Assembly: GCA_963775295.1 (NCBI GenBank) | Contig: CAVZIK010000006.1 | Coordinates: 3,348,001 to 3,412,000 of the forward strand | Direction of reading: 5' to 3' | DNA: 64,000 nt | Origin: JAMDEO01 sp963775295 | GTDB taxonomy: Bacteria > Actinomycetota > Thermoleophilia > RBG-16-64-13 | Shown: positions 46,357 to 55,292 of the stretch, piece by piece | How positions within the stretch are numbered: position 1 is the stretch's first letter | Layout: every line of letters begins with the position of its first letter | Program-made: the position numbers and the translations under genes | Notes under the pieces: model-generated | What the model was told of the DNA's origin: nothing | What the model saw: the letters and a program-made list of their open reading frames with translations, nothing else | Database searches by the model: none

Positions 46357-47889
46357 CTACGCCAGACCAGGGAAGTAGTCGCTTCGTACAGCGCCACGCT
46401 CCACGCCGAGGCGGGCCAGCACTTGTTCGATCCCGCTGACCAGGCGCTGAGAGCCGCAGACGTAGAAGACTCTCTCCCAGTAGTCGGGGATCTCCTCTCG
46501 GATGAACATCTCGTCGATGCGGCCTGTCCTTCCAGTCCAACCGGCGGGAAGGGTCTCGGCAGGGCCGGTCAGTGTGAAGACAGTCCGGACGCCGAGCTCG
46601 CCCCGCGCCTGCTCGAAGACCTCCCGGTAGGCAGCACCCGTTTCGAACCTGTTTGTGAGAAGGACCACGATGTCTCTCTTCTCTCCGCGCTGGAGCAGAT
46701 CGCGGATCATACTGGCAAAGGGCGTGACGCCGATCCCGCCGGCCACGAACGCCAGCTTCTGTTCCGAATCGCGAGGCATGACGAAATCTCCGGCCAGATG
46801 GCCCGCGGCGATGCGTTCCCCCGGCTGCATGACTTTTAGGCGCTTCTTGAAGCTACTCGAGCGGGCTTTGAATTCCACTCCGATGGCGAGAGCTTCGCCG
46901 CCTGGGGGCGAGGAGATGGTGAAGAAGCGCCGGTCGCCCCGATCGTCCGGGTGGTCGTGCGGGAGGGTCCATTCAAGGTACTGTCCCGGCCGGAACCGGA
47001 TGGGGTGCTCCTGCCGGAACACGAACTCCTCGATCTCCCCGGAAAGGCGGCGACGCTCCGCCAACCAGAGCATCTGGTTGGCCTTCGCGCTAACCAGCCA
47101 GGCGAACACGTTTGCTACCACCAGCGCCACTTCCGGGGCGAAGTAGAGGCCCCCCACATGCACCTGGGGAACGATGAGGAAGCCCACCAGGCCACCGTAG
47201 GCCATCTGCAGCCGTCGGGTCGGCGGCACCGTGAGCGGCTCAGTGAGCATGGCGAAGGCCAGGAAGAGAAGAGGCGACTGCAACAGCGTCTGCCTCACCT
47301 CGGTCGCCAGGTGCACTCGTTCGGCGGTGGCGAACACAAGAAGCGCGATGAAGTAGGTGAGGAAGAAGGTAAATTCCATGTCGAGACGTCTGATCTTGCG
47401 GACGATCAGCACGCCGCCAATGAGCACGAAAGGCAGCAGTACCGGAGCGCCCACCCACCAGGTGGCCGGGTGGCCCAGCGCATACGACGTGATCACGACG
47501 GCTATGGCAGCCGGGTTGAATATGTGTCTTCGGCGAAAGGCCAGGGCGTACTTGGAAGCAGTGGCCGCCATCGCCGCCACGGCCAGGGTCACGAGATTCG
47601 AAGCGGGCGGGCCGGGATTGATGATCAGGGCGAGGATGAGAGCGGTGATGTATGTCGATTCCACGTTGGTCGCGGCGTGTAAGATACGAGCGAAGAACCA
47701 GTTGGCGAGTGCCGACAGGGCGACCAGGAAGGCAGCCGACGCGAGGATGTAGGAGGCGTTGAAGGGGAGCAGTCCGATGCCCCCGAACAGCGCCGCGACG
47801 AGCACGAGTACTATCATGAAGTAGAGCATCAACCGGTACATGGTGATGGTGTTGAGCAGACCATCGATGACGCGGAACAGGCTCTTCAT
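46357..47889 (-). CDS. RnfD/NqrB-like membrane domain fused to ferredoxin-NAD(P) reductase
   Basis: A 510-aa two-part protein. Residues 1-~270 hold about nine helices with the RnfD-type motif ASKYALAFRRRHIFNPAAIAVV. The C-terminal half is a flavodoxin reductase: FRPGQYLEWTLP, FAD motif RRFFTISSPP, NAD motif AGGIGVTPFASM and final FYVCGSQRLVSGI. This layout could move electrons from NAD(P)H through the membrane to flavin on the outside. It overlaps ApbE by 4 nt and follows the FMN-binding and molybdopterin proteins, all likely one electron-transfer unit. Confidence 0.85.
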   Translation of the reverse strand: MKSLFRVIDGLLNTITMYRLMLYFMIVLVLVAALFGGIGLLPFNASYILASAAFLVALSALANWFFARILHAATNVESTYITALILALIINPGPPASNLVTLAVAAMAATASKYALAFRRRHIFNPAAIAVVITSYALGHPATWWVGAPVLLPFVLIGGVLIVRKIRRLDMEFTFFLTYFIALLVFATAERVHLATEVRQTLLQSPLLFLAFAMLTEPLTVPPTRRLQMAYGGLVGFLIVPQVHVGGLYFAPEVALVVANVFAWLVSAKANQMLWLAERRRLSGEIEEFVFRQEHPIRFRPGQYLEWTLPHDHPDDRGDRRFFTISSPPGGEALAIGVEFKARSSSFKKRLKVMQPGERIAAGHLAGDFVMPRDSEQKLAFVAGGIGVTPFASMIRDLLQRGEKRDIVVLLTNRFETGAAYREVFEQARGELGVRTVFTLTGPAETLPAGWTGRTGRIDEMFIREEIPDYWERVFYVCGSQRLVSGIEQVLARLGVERGAVRSDYFPGLA

Positions 47890-48626
47890 CGGTTCTCCGC
47901 CGCCACGTAGCTCGCGAACCCGCTTGTGTAGGTCGCCATGCCTGCCGCGTCCACGAGGTACCCTTCGCAGCCGTCCAGTCCCTCGATGAAGGCTATCCCC
48001 GCTTGTCCCATAGCGAAGGCCGCTGTGGCGAAACGATCGGCGTCGAGGATGTCGGCGGCGATGACCGTCAGACTGACGGGCTCGGCGGCGATGCGGCCGC
48101 CTGGATCCAGCGGGTCGTAGATGTGATGCCCTCGGAAGTACGTGCCCGAAGTCGCCACTCCGCTATCGTCGATTTCCAAGACCTTGATGATCTGAGATAC
48201 ATCGAACGGGTTCCGTATTCCGACCAGCCACGGTTTGCCATCGGGGCCGCGGCCACAGACTTGGGCGTCGCCTCCCGCCTCGACGTAGAAATCGCCGAAT
48301 CCGGCACAACGCAGCAGATTGGCGGCTTTGTGGATGGCCCAGCCCTTGACAATCCCCACCGGGTTAAACCTGCCCTCTCGATAGACGTCGAAGTAGCCAC
48401 CGCTAGCCTGCCGCGTCTCCTCGGCCAACTGCATGACCGCCCTCATCTGCGGGCTCATCTGTGAGCTTTTGATCAGGCCTCGGTCCCACAACGAGGTCTC
48501 ACTCGTCTCTTTGAACGGGCTGAAGCGCTCCTCGGCTTGGCGGAACAAGCGGAAGACCGCTTCAAAGTGGCCCGGGCAGACTTCCCGGTCCACAACCTCG
48601 ACGGTGATCGGCATCCCCATCAGCAC
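47886..48626 (-). CDS. apbE: FAD:protein FMN transferase (ApbE)
   Basis: Attaches FMN covalently to Thr/Ser of target proteins. MLMGMPITVEVVD at the start, NPVGIVKGWAIHKAANLL (nucleotide site), YVEAGGDAQVCG and the SGTYFRGHHIYDP metal-site motif with DADRFATAAFAMG near the end define the family. Length 246 aa is short (usual ~300) because it lacks a signal peptide region, so it would act in the cytosol or its export is not evident. Its probable target is the FMN-binding protein encoded just upstream. Confidence 0.9.
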   Translation of the reverse strand: MLMGMPITVEVVDREVCPGHFEAVFRLFRQAEERFSPFKETSETSLWDRGLIKSSQMSPQMRAVMQLAEETRQASGGYFDVYREGRFNPVGIVKGWAIHKAANLLRCAGFGDFYVEAGGDAQVCGRGPDGKPWLVGIRNPFDVSQIIKVLEIDDSGVATSGTYFRGHHIYDPLDPGGRIAAEPVSLTVIAADILDADRFATAAFAMGQAGIAFIEGLDGCEGYLVDAAGMATYTSGFASYVAAENR

Positions 48627-48644
48627 TCTGGCCTGTTTCGTCCC

Positions 48645-49070
48645 TCAGCCCCCCGCTTGACTTAGCGCGTTCTTCAGCGATTCGATAAAACCCTCGGTGG
48701 TGACCGTGGCTCCCGTCACGAACTGCACGTCAGCGCTCTGCGCGCGCACCGCCTCCTGTTCCAGCAAGGGGATCGCCACCTGGTTGATCCTGACCGAGAG
48801 CGGCCTATCCCGGGGGTACTGAATGGTGGCCACCGACGCGATCCGGTTGTTGTCGATCACGGCCTGCACCTGCACGTCGCCCCAGCTAGTGTTGGCGACG
48901 GCCCCGGCGTACTTTCCATCGTTATAGGTCGTCGCACCTATTGCTCCGACCGCCGTCGTGCTCGGGACGGTCCCGCTCAGCGTGCCGGTCGCACCGCCCG
49001 TCTCTCGCTGAAAGACGGCGTATGCGACAAAGGCGACCACTGTGAGGGCGTATAGCAGCAGCTTCTTCAT
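48645..49070 (-). CDS. FMN-binding domain protein, flavinylation target
   Basis: A 141-aa exported protein. MKKLLLYALTVVAFVAYAVF is a signal/anchor helix, then a Thr/Gly linker, then an FMN_bind domain (TYNDGKYAGAVANTSWG, VQVQAVIDNNRIASV). The Thr of VTGATVTTEGFIESL fits the ApbE flavinylation consensus (S/T-G-A-T-x-T/S). ATG 49070 is chosen; a frame to 49106 adds a polar head before the helix. It would carry covalent FMN outside the membrane. Confidence 0.88.
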   Translation of the reverse strand: MKKLLLYALTVVAFVAYAVFQRETGGATGTLSGTVPSTTAVGAIGATTYNDGKYAGAVANTSWGDVQVQAVIDNNRIASVATIQYPRDRPLSVRINQVAIPLLEQEAVRAQSADVQFVTGATVTTEGFIESLKNALSQAGG

Positions 49071-49204
49071 AGTCGTGCTCGTCCTACGACTGTTCTGGAT
49101 GTGCACCCCAGATCAAGCACCCGCTGTCGGCGTTTGACACGGGCATCTCGTGTTCGTCCAGAACCGCCGCTTTCATCCTCCGTTCTCGGTCCCTTCTGGG
49201 TTGT

Positions 49205-50902
49205 TCACACGCTCGGCAAGACTATCTCGACTGTCTTCTCGTAGATGCCGGTAGCTCCCGAGGGAAAGACTGGCTGGCTCTCTGTTTCCTGCAGGTGCCC
49301 CTGACCATCAGTGGCCCGCACAGCGAAACGATGATTGCCTTCCGCGAACGCCCAGTCATACCGCCAGATCACCCAGGTCAACTGTGACAGCGGCCGCCGC
49401 AGCATGGCCTCCTCCCACGCTCCGTAGTCCACTTGCACCTCCACCTTCGAGATGCCCCGTGCCCCCGCATGGGCTATTCCCCCAATGGGCACGTAGGTGC
49501 GGCCGCCGCGGACATCGATGGAGTCCGTGGCGACCGTGTCGATCACCGAGGTAGTCTTCATGCTCGCTGTCCTGTCCCAGCCCTGCGTCTCCCAGTAGCC
49601 GCTGATGAAGTCCGGAACCAGGTTGATGCCCGTTATCCACTTGGGCTGCTTCATGCCATAGAGGTTCGGGATGAATATCCGGAGTGGGTAGCCATGGGCG
49701 GCGGGGAGCGGCTGCCCGTTCCACTCGTAGACCAGCATGATGCGGGGGTCGGCCTCGGCCGTCGCGATCTCCACGACTTCGTCGAAGCCGTCCGCCGCCG
49801 TGATATGAGCATAGTGAGCACTCGGCAGGGGCTGGGCTTGAGCGAGGATGTCGCGGAACGGGACGCCGGTCCAGAGGGTCGTTCCGATGAGCGAGCCTCC
49901 TAGCGGGTTAGAGATGCACGAAAGCGTGACGAACAAGTCCTGAGACCTATAGCCGGACCGGATCTGGTCGAGCGTGAGCGAGAGAGGGTTCGAGACTTGC
50001 CCGTCGACCGGAAGCCGCCAGGTAGCTCCGTCCAGCGACGGAGGCTCGAAGTTGATATCCACACGATAGTGATCGGAGACCGCCGTGTATTCCGGGCGGG
50101 TCCCTGGCACGGGCTTGACGGGCGAGGCGGCATTCGAGAACGGGATGGGAGCCTTGGCGGCCTCGGGCGCCGGAAGCGTCCGTGAGCGAAGCACCTCGCC
50201 CAGACCGGCTCCAACGACGACCACCGTTGCGACCAGCCCTCCCATCTCGACGATGAAGCGGCGCCGGGTTAGGACTTCGGCTTGACCCACTGGGGTCGTC
50301 CGCTCGCGCGCTTCTACGCGAGTAGTGTCCGGCTGCTGGGCCCCTTTCTCTCCCACAAGCGCACGCGCTTCTTGAGGTCTCAATTTCCGGGGCGGGTAGA
50401 CTGCCCGGTGCAGGCGGGCGAGGCCTGCGCCCCACAGAACGAAGAGCCCCACGATCCACATGGCGTTCAGGACCTTCTCTGACGTATCGGCCCCCGCGCC
50501 CTCAACGAAAGTGACCACCAACGCGAACAGTCCTCCGACGGCGCCGACGATGAGCCCATAGACGCGCACACGTGCTCGGTCCCGGTTCTTCACCAGAAGA
50601 AAGAAAACCAGGCCGACCGCGAGGCCCGCCACAAAGAGCCACGTCACGGCCAAGAGCTGCTCGGCGGTCCTCGCGGGTTCAGCTGCGTTGAACCCAAGAC
50701 CACGCAGCACCCGCAGGGCGGGGTTGAGCCCGAAAAGCACAAGTCGACCCGGTAGGACCCGACTGGCCCAATCGAAAACGGTGAAAGGAGCCGCCACAAG
50801 GCCGGCTCGAGCCCCCAGGACAAACAGCCCGGCGAGCGGTGCGGAGAGCAAGGCTCCACTCGCCAGCCCGGTCAAAGCCATCCTGAGACGAGAATCCCTC
50901 AT
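49205..50902 (-). CDS. Sulfite oxidase-fold molybdopterin oxidoreductase with membrane anchor
   Basis: A 565-aa protein. Four N-terminal helices (to about residue 165) come first, then a Lys/Arg-rich loop, then TRRRFIVEMGG followed by a hydrophobic helix resembling a twin-arginine anchor, then the molybdopterin domain (YRVDINFEPPSLDGATWRLP). The Mo-ligand Cys is in FVTLSCISNPLGG, and HGYPLRIFIPNLYGMKQPKW and YWETQGWDR follow; a C-terminal Mo-co dimerisation domain ends the protein. It is like YedY/sulfite oxidases; substrate unknown. ATG 50902 is preferred to 50959. Linked to the flavin chain downstream. Confidence 0.87.
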   Translation of the reverse strand: MRDSRLRMALTGLASGALLSAPLAGLFVLGARAGLVAAPFTVFDWASRVLPGRLVLFGLNPALRVLRGLGFNAAEPARTAEQLLAVTWLFVAGLAVGLVFFLLVKNRDRARVRVYGLIVGAVGGLFALVVTFVEGAGADTSEKVLNAMWIVGLFVLWGAGLARLHRAVYPPRKLRPQEARALVGEKGAQQPDTTRVEARERTTPVGQAEVLTRRRFIVEMGGLVATVVVVGAGLGEVLRSRTLPAPEAAKAPIPFSNAASPVKPVPGTRPEYTAVSDHYRVDINFEPPSLDGATWRLPVDGQVSNPLSLTLDQIRSGYRSQDLFVTLSCISNPLGGSLIGTTLWTGVPFRDILAQAQPLPSAHYAHITAADGFDEVVEIATAEADPRIMLVYEWNGQPLPAAHGYPLRIFIPNLYGMKQPKWITGINLVPDFISGYWETQGWDRTASMKTTSVIDTVATDSIDVRGGRTYVPIGGIAHAGARGISKVEVQVDYGAWEEAMLRRPLSQLTWVIWRYDWAFAEGNHRFAVRATDGQGHLQETESQPVFPSGATGIYEKTVEIVLPSV

Positions 50903-51091
50903 GGTCAAGCATGGTCCCCGAAAAGGGCCCTTCCTATGCAGGCCCCGGACTGACTGCAAACGGGTGGAAGGGTAGCAACACGGAGTCCGGCGAGTGGTGG
51001 ACCGTCAACGGGCAGAGGGAGCTACTGGATTTCAATAGGCAGCTTTGGGCAAATCCGGCTGCTCGAGGTCATTCATCATGGAGCTGAGGCT

Positions 51092-52276
51092 GTTTGGTGT
51101 CAAACCTACGCCGCAGCCCGGTATTCGTGCAGCAGCCCGCCCAGCAGGTCGCGCCGCTTGAGATTGGCCAGGGCCACTGCGGGCTGCACACTTGGTAGCG
51201 GTGTCTTGACAGAGTCCGGCGCTCGCAGACCAAGAGCCCGGTGGGGGCGGTGGGCGTTGTAGTGGGTCACGTAGACCTTGAGCACATGGAAAAGGTGACG
51301 CTGGCCGGCGATCAGCAGGCGATCCAGACATTCGCGGCGAACACTGCCGATGAAGCGTTCCACGACGGCGTTCGCTGTCGGCGTCTGACGGGCGTGAGCA
51401 CCACTCCGATGCCGGCACCTCCCAGCAGCCCATCGAAGGCGCGGGCGAACTTGGCATCGCGATCGTGGATGAGAAAGCGTACACCCTCCTGCCGATCGTC
51501 GAGGTCCATCAACAGGTTGCGCGCCTGCTGGCAGACCCAGGCGCTGGTGGGGTTGGCCGTGACCGCGAGGTACTGAACGCGGCGAGAGGCAATCGAGAGA
51601 ACCACCAGCACATAGTAGCTCCGAAGCCAGACGGTATCTACAGTGAAGAAGTCGGTCGCCAGGATGCTTTCCGCCTGGGCTCGTAGGAAGGAACGCCAAC
51701 TCGTGTCGCTACGTCGCGGCGCTGGCGGTAGACCGGCCTTGACAAGCAGCCTGCGCACCGCGCCGGCGGAGACCGTTATGCCCAGGCTCTGCATTTCGCC
51801 CACAATACGCCGACAGCCCCAGCTAGAGTTCTCGCGAGCCAGTCTGAGGATGAGCTCGCACATCTCTGCCGATAGCGCCGGCCGGCCGGGACGCCGATGG
51901 GGATGGGTCCAGTGGCGAGCAACGAGCCGCCGATGCCAACGCAGGAGCGTCTCCGGGGTGACGAAGAATGCGCGCCAGCGATCCTGCGGTGGGAGATGGC
52001 TGAGGGCCGCGAGCAGCACCCGGTCGTGAGACTGAAGAGCCGGTCGTCTTACTTGTCGACGCAGCAGCGACAGCTCGTGGCGCAGCACCAGGATCTCCAG
52101 CTCTTTGGAGCGCTCACCACGGGCGAGCAACACAACTAGCTCCAGGAGACGACGCACGACGGTGTAGGCCAACGACCAGAACAACCGAACCTCCCCCAAA
52201 CGATTGACGACCGGCTGATGCTATCGCGCGTGGCAGCCGCCATCAGATTCACGGATGGATCGGGTTTTGGCACCCC
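51092..52276 (-). mobile_element. IS element, about 1.19 kb
   Basis: Bounded by TGTTTGGTGTCAAACC at the low end and the complement of GGATCGGGTTTTGGCACCCCA at the high end, an imperfect inverted repeat (TGGTGTCAAACC against GGGTGCCAAAACCC). One transposase gene lies inside on the minus strand. The high end is repeated at 26699-26744. Confidence 0.65.
51106..52199 (-). pseudogene. IS transposase (rve core) with single frameshift
   Basis: The first frame runs MGEVRLFWSLAYTVVRRLLE, ERSKELEILVLRHELSLLRR, a helix-turn-helix region, ILATDFFTVDTVWLRSYYVL (first Asp) and FLIHDRDAKFARAF (second Asp) to GIGVVLTPVR. There one base is missing near 51384. The next frame continues TPTANAVVERFIGSVRREC (catalytic Glu), HYNAHRPHRALGLRAPD and ends GGLLHEYRAAA at 51106. 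All three catalytic residues exist but in two frames, so it is inactive unless the shift is programmed or a sequence error. Confidence 0.8.
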
Positions 52277-52349
52277 ACAGTCGCCTCAGGGTCAAGAAGG
52301 GGCCTCTGCGGCATTCCTCAATCGACCAGCAAGTAACCAGGGGCCACGA

Positions 52350-52583
52350 TCAGTTCCGCTCGCGGTTGATCTCCTGGATCAATTCTTCCCGGTGCTCGGG
52401 CCCCAGGGAGTGAAGCCAGTCAAGAACTGCCGACCCGCTACACTCAAGCCCGTGAACTCCGCAGAGCTCATCGGTAATGAATCCGCCAGCCCTTTCGAGA
52501 TCCTTTGCCGTGAAGGGTCCCTCAGATACCCGATAAAGGGCGTCTCTTACAACTTGCTCGTATCTACCAAGGGCCATGATCAT
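52350..52583 (-). CDS. Small helical protein, unknown
   Basis: A 77-aa protein overlapping the winged-helix gene upstream by 4 nt (ATGA). It starts MIMALGRYEQVVRDALYRV, contains FTAKDLERAGGFITDELCG and ends in a charged tail (EELIQEINRERN). No family is recognised. The coupling suggests it works with the winged-helix protein. Confidence 0.55.
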   Translation of the reverse strand: MIMALGRYEQVVRDALYRVSEGPFTAKDLERAGGFITDELCGVHGLECSGSAVLDWLHSLGPEHREELIQEINRERN

Positions 52584-52933
52584 CCCACCTGAGGCCGACC
52601 GAAAGGACCGGCATATGGCGCGCTCAAGCGTCTCTTCTGCGTCCGAACGATTCTCGACCGGTAGGGCGCTTCATCCCGATGCACATCGTCATGTTCTTCC
52701 CGCATCATCCCCAGCCCCTGCTCAGTCAGCATCACCATGCCCTTTGACGGCCACACGATCATGCCCGCCCCAACGAGAGATTCGAGGAGCTTCGCGCCTT
52801 GACTCTGGGCGAGCCCAAGACTCTCCTGCAGCTCAGAAAGCGGTACGCCGTTTCTCTCGATTTGTTCGGTGAGCTCAAACACCCTGCGTAGATAGGCTCG
52901 TAGAGGGTGTTCGATCGGATCATTGGTTCTCAC
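52580..52933 (-). CDS. Small winged-helix protein, DtxR/MarR-like
   Basis: A 117-aa protein. PLRAYLRRVFELTEQIERNG, VPLSELQESLGLAQSQGAKLLESLVGAGMI and GMVMLTEQGLGMMREEHDD resemble the winged helix of DtxR-type regulators, with the wing before LTEQG. The usual metal-binding dimer domain is missing; the tail is basic. It may bind DNA or RNA. It forms a two-gene unit with the small protein downstream. Confidence 0.6.
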   Translation of the reverse strand: MRTNDPIEHPLRAYLRRVFELTEQIERNGVPLSELQESLGLAQSQGAKLLESLVGAGMIVWPSKGMVMLTEQGLGMMREEHDDVHRDEAPYRSRIVRTQKRRLSAPYAGPFGRPQVG

Positions 52934-53331
52934 GGCTGCCCCTCGGGGTTATAAGGGAGAAGAATTCGGCTTACTGCCCCCGGGAAGGGGGATGCATCGA
53001 ATATGCCCATGGGAGGGGGGCTCAAAACATGGCGGGACCTGCTGGGTCTGAGAGCCGAAAGAAGACGTGGTCACGCCCCAACGTGGCGATCTCTCCCCTG
53101 CGCCGTTCGCTCGGCTGGAAGGTCGAGCGGGAAGTGTGCGCCACCACAACTCGGTTGTGCATGCTCGCGGCCGCTGGCACTCCGGGCCGACTGACTTAGG
53201 TACCGGCGTTTACGCTCTTGCTCATCCCGAACACGGGGCGTTCAGTTTCCAAGTCCTGGGTACTATCTCTGATGAAACCGTCCCACCTCCGTGGAACTCG
53301 CCCTAGCTGCTCCCCAAGGAAACGAGACACT
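52934..53331. other. Intergenic region
   Basis: About 400 nt between the winged-helix gene (minus) and the PAP2 gene (plus). A plus-strand frame covers part of it but only as an extension of the PAP2 frame. It should contain both promoters; no repeat or RNA gene is seen. Confidence 0.4.
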
Positions 53332-54057
53332 ATGACCAAGATTACGGGCCCGGAAGGCCCCGCGCCCACTGCCACCGCCCCGTTTGCCTTCAAGGTCTCC
53401 CCGAGAATCGAAGCTTCGCTACTCGTGCTGGCCACGATCAGCGTGATCGCGACCTATCTTGCGGGCGACCGCCTCATCGCCCGGCGCTGCCCTCCCTGCG
53501 ATAAGGCCGCGCTGAACCGGCTTGACCGAGCGGTGGTCAGACCACCAATCGCCGGTCTTGGACAACTGAGCTACGTTCTTGAGATTGCCGCCATAAGCGG
53601 TCCCGCCGCTCTTGCCGTTCGAGATCGAGGGCTCAGCCGGGCACTGGTCGGGGACTTGCTCGTCTATACCGAAGCTTTCGCGTTAAGCAGCGTGTTGAAC
53701 GCCGCCGTCAAGACGCTGGTGCAGCGTCCCGGACCTCTTGTCTACTTGGGCAGCTACCCCGATCTGGCGGGCAAACCTTCGGGTTATCGCTCCTTCTACT
53801 CCGGACACACTGCCCAAATCGCCACCGCGCTTGTGGCCCATGCCGTCATGTCCCGCCTTCGCGGTCGGAAAGGGAGTTGGCCTTGGACTGTTGCCGCCCT
53901 CGGAACGCTGAGCATGGCGGCGGCCCGGGTCGGCGCGGGGAGACACTTCTACAGTGATGTTGCCGCCGGAGCGCTGGCGGGAGGTTTGGTTGGATCTCTC
54001 GTACCACTGCTGCACCCGGCTAACCGTGTCCAGGGCCGGCGCTCGTTTGGTAACTGA
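53332..54057 (+). CDS. PAP2-family membrane phosphatase
   Basis: A 241-aa lipid or undecaprenyl phosphatase. The three catalytic blocks are present: KTLVQRPGP (K-x6-RP), GYRSFYSGHTA (PSGH-like, with Tyr-Ser-Gly-His), and AARVGAGRHFYSDVAAG (R-x5-H-x3-D). The first helix is near residues 26-50 and about five helices follow. ATG 53332 follows AAGGA; the frame extends to 53218 but with poor content. A role in cell-envelope lipid recycling is likely. Confidence 0.85.
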   Translation: MTKITGPEGPAPTATAPFAFKVSPRIEASLLVLATISVIATYLAGDRLIARRCPPCDKAALNRLDRAVVRPPIAGLGQLSYVLEIAAISGPAALAVRDRGLSRALVGDLLVYTEAFALSSVLNAAVKTLVQRPGPLVYLGSYPDLAGKPSGYRSFYSGHTAQIATALVAHAVMSRLRGRKGSWPWTVAALGTLSMAAARVGAGRHFYSDVAAGALAGGLVGSLVPLLHPANRVQGRRSFGN

Positions 54058-54362
54058 CACATCCGCAATGGCGGCAAGAACAGCGTCGGGTACGCCGAAA
54101 ACCCAGAAACCGCTGTCGGCCGAGAGCCGCCGGATAAACGCCGCTATGTTTCCCCATTAGAGAAACACCGAGAGCGACACCCAAACCCCATCCTCGTGCA
54201 ATCTAGCGAATCGCTGTGCGCCGGAGCTGCAAAGCCCCATCATGCGGGAGATGGCAAAGTCCGTTTCGGCGCGCCTTGCATCTTCCCCCCCGATATCCAA
54301 ACGCAGACTAAAGCAATTCGGGGCTCAGCCGATATGCAAGTAAAGTGCCATTAACTTAGGGC
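54058..54362. other. Intergenic region before the HD-GYP gene
   Basis: About 305 nt. It has no frame of quality and no hairpin that I can identify. It should hold the HD-GYP promoter. Confidence 0.4.
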
Positions 54363-55097
54363 GTGACTTCAATTACAAACAGGACGCTTTTTGCCGCAGT
54401 TGACTGGTTTGCCGCCCTTCCGGGGCGACCTCACCCCGACGGGGTTCCCACAACCTCGTCCTCCTGCAGCCCTGAGGTCGTGGAGGTGGCGTACCTTCAG
54501 TCCTTGGTCCAGCTTAGCCGGATCATCGAGCTCCGGGATGACAAGACCGGGCAACACACCGCGCGGGTTGCACGTCTGAGCGGGCTCATAGCCCAGAGTC
54601 TCCACATAGCCCCGGAGGTCATTCACCTCGTGCACCAGGTGGCGCCGGTGCACGACATCGGTAAGGTAGTCGTCCCGGATAACATACTGCTGAAGCCAGG
54701 CCCCCTGACCGATGAAGAACAGGCCAGGATGCGCTCACACACCACGCTTGCCACCCAGATTCTCAAAGAGAGCACCTCGGAGCTCATAAGAACGGCCGAG
54801 CAGGTTGCTCGCCATCACCACGAGAGGTGGGATGGGCATGGATATCCCGACGGGCTCGCGGGCGAAGACATCCCCCTTGCCGCGCGGATAGTAGCCGTGG
54901 CGGACACGTTCGACGCGATGATGAACGACCGGCCCTACCGGGTGGCGGTTCCACTGGAGGAAGTGCGCGATGTCCTCAGTCGCGAGAGTGGCTGGCAGTT
55001 CGACCCCCAGGTGGTGGAGGCCCTCTTTAGAGTGCTTGATTCAAAAGCAACATCGATAGTCATCCCACACCATCCATTAGTCGCCGTAAGACCCTGA
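54363..55097 (+). CDS. HD-GYP domain protein (cyclic di-GMP phosphodiesterase-like)
   Basis: A 244-aa phosphohydrolase. The metal His-Asp is in VAPVHDIGKVVVPDNILLKPG, the GYP motif in HHERWDGHGYPDGLAGEDIP, and DTFDAMMNDRPYR follows, all as in HD-GYP domains. There is no receiver or GAF domain before it, only a ~40 residue leader, so how it is controlled is unclear. GTG 54363 starts the gene. A hairpin downstream at 55229 may end its transcript. Confidence 0.88.
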   Translation: MTSITNRTLFAAVDWFAALPGRPHPDGVPTTSSSCSPEVVEVAYLQSLVQLSRIIELRDDKTGQHTARVARLSGLIAQSLHIAPEVIHLVHQVAPVHDIGKVVVPDNILLKPGPLTDEEQARMRSHTTLATQILKESTSELIRTAEQVARHHHERWDGHGYPDGLAGEDIPLAARIVAVADTFDAMMNDRPYRVAVPLEEVRDVLSRESGWQFDPQVVEALFRVLDSKATSIVIPHHPLVAVRP

Positions 55098-55228
55098 ACC
55101 TGTGCGGTGGCGCCCAGCGGTTCCGCGGCTAGTTGTTCAGATGCACGGGTCACTTGAGGAGCGTCTTTTCTCCGGTTCACGCCTCCGATCGGGATGAATG
55201 AATTCCTCAAACAACCGAAGACCCTTGC

Positions 55229-55258
55229 AGGGGGGAAGGCGATCGCCCTCCCCCCCTT
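55229..55258. terminator. Hairpin between converging genes
   Basis: GGGGGGAAGGCG pairs with CGCCCTCCCCCC around the palindrome GGCGATCGCC. It lies between the HD-GYP gene and the converging gene at 55293. A few T follow on the plus strand only, so terminator strength is moderate. Confidence 0.55.
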
Positions 55259-55292
55259 CTAAACAGGCGTCCTAGCGCATAAGAGCTGCTGC

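Noticed and set aside
46156..46839. Continuation of the plus-strand transposase frame beyond the IS
   Set aside because: Past 46155 it leaves the transposase family and runs antisense to the RnfD-reductase gene; the normal stop is simply lost.
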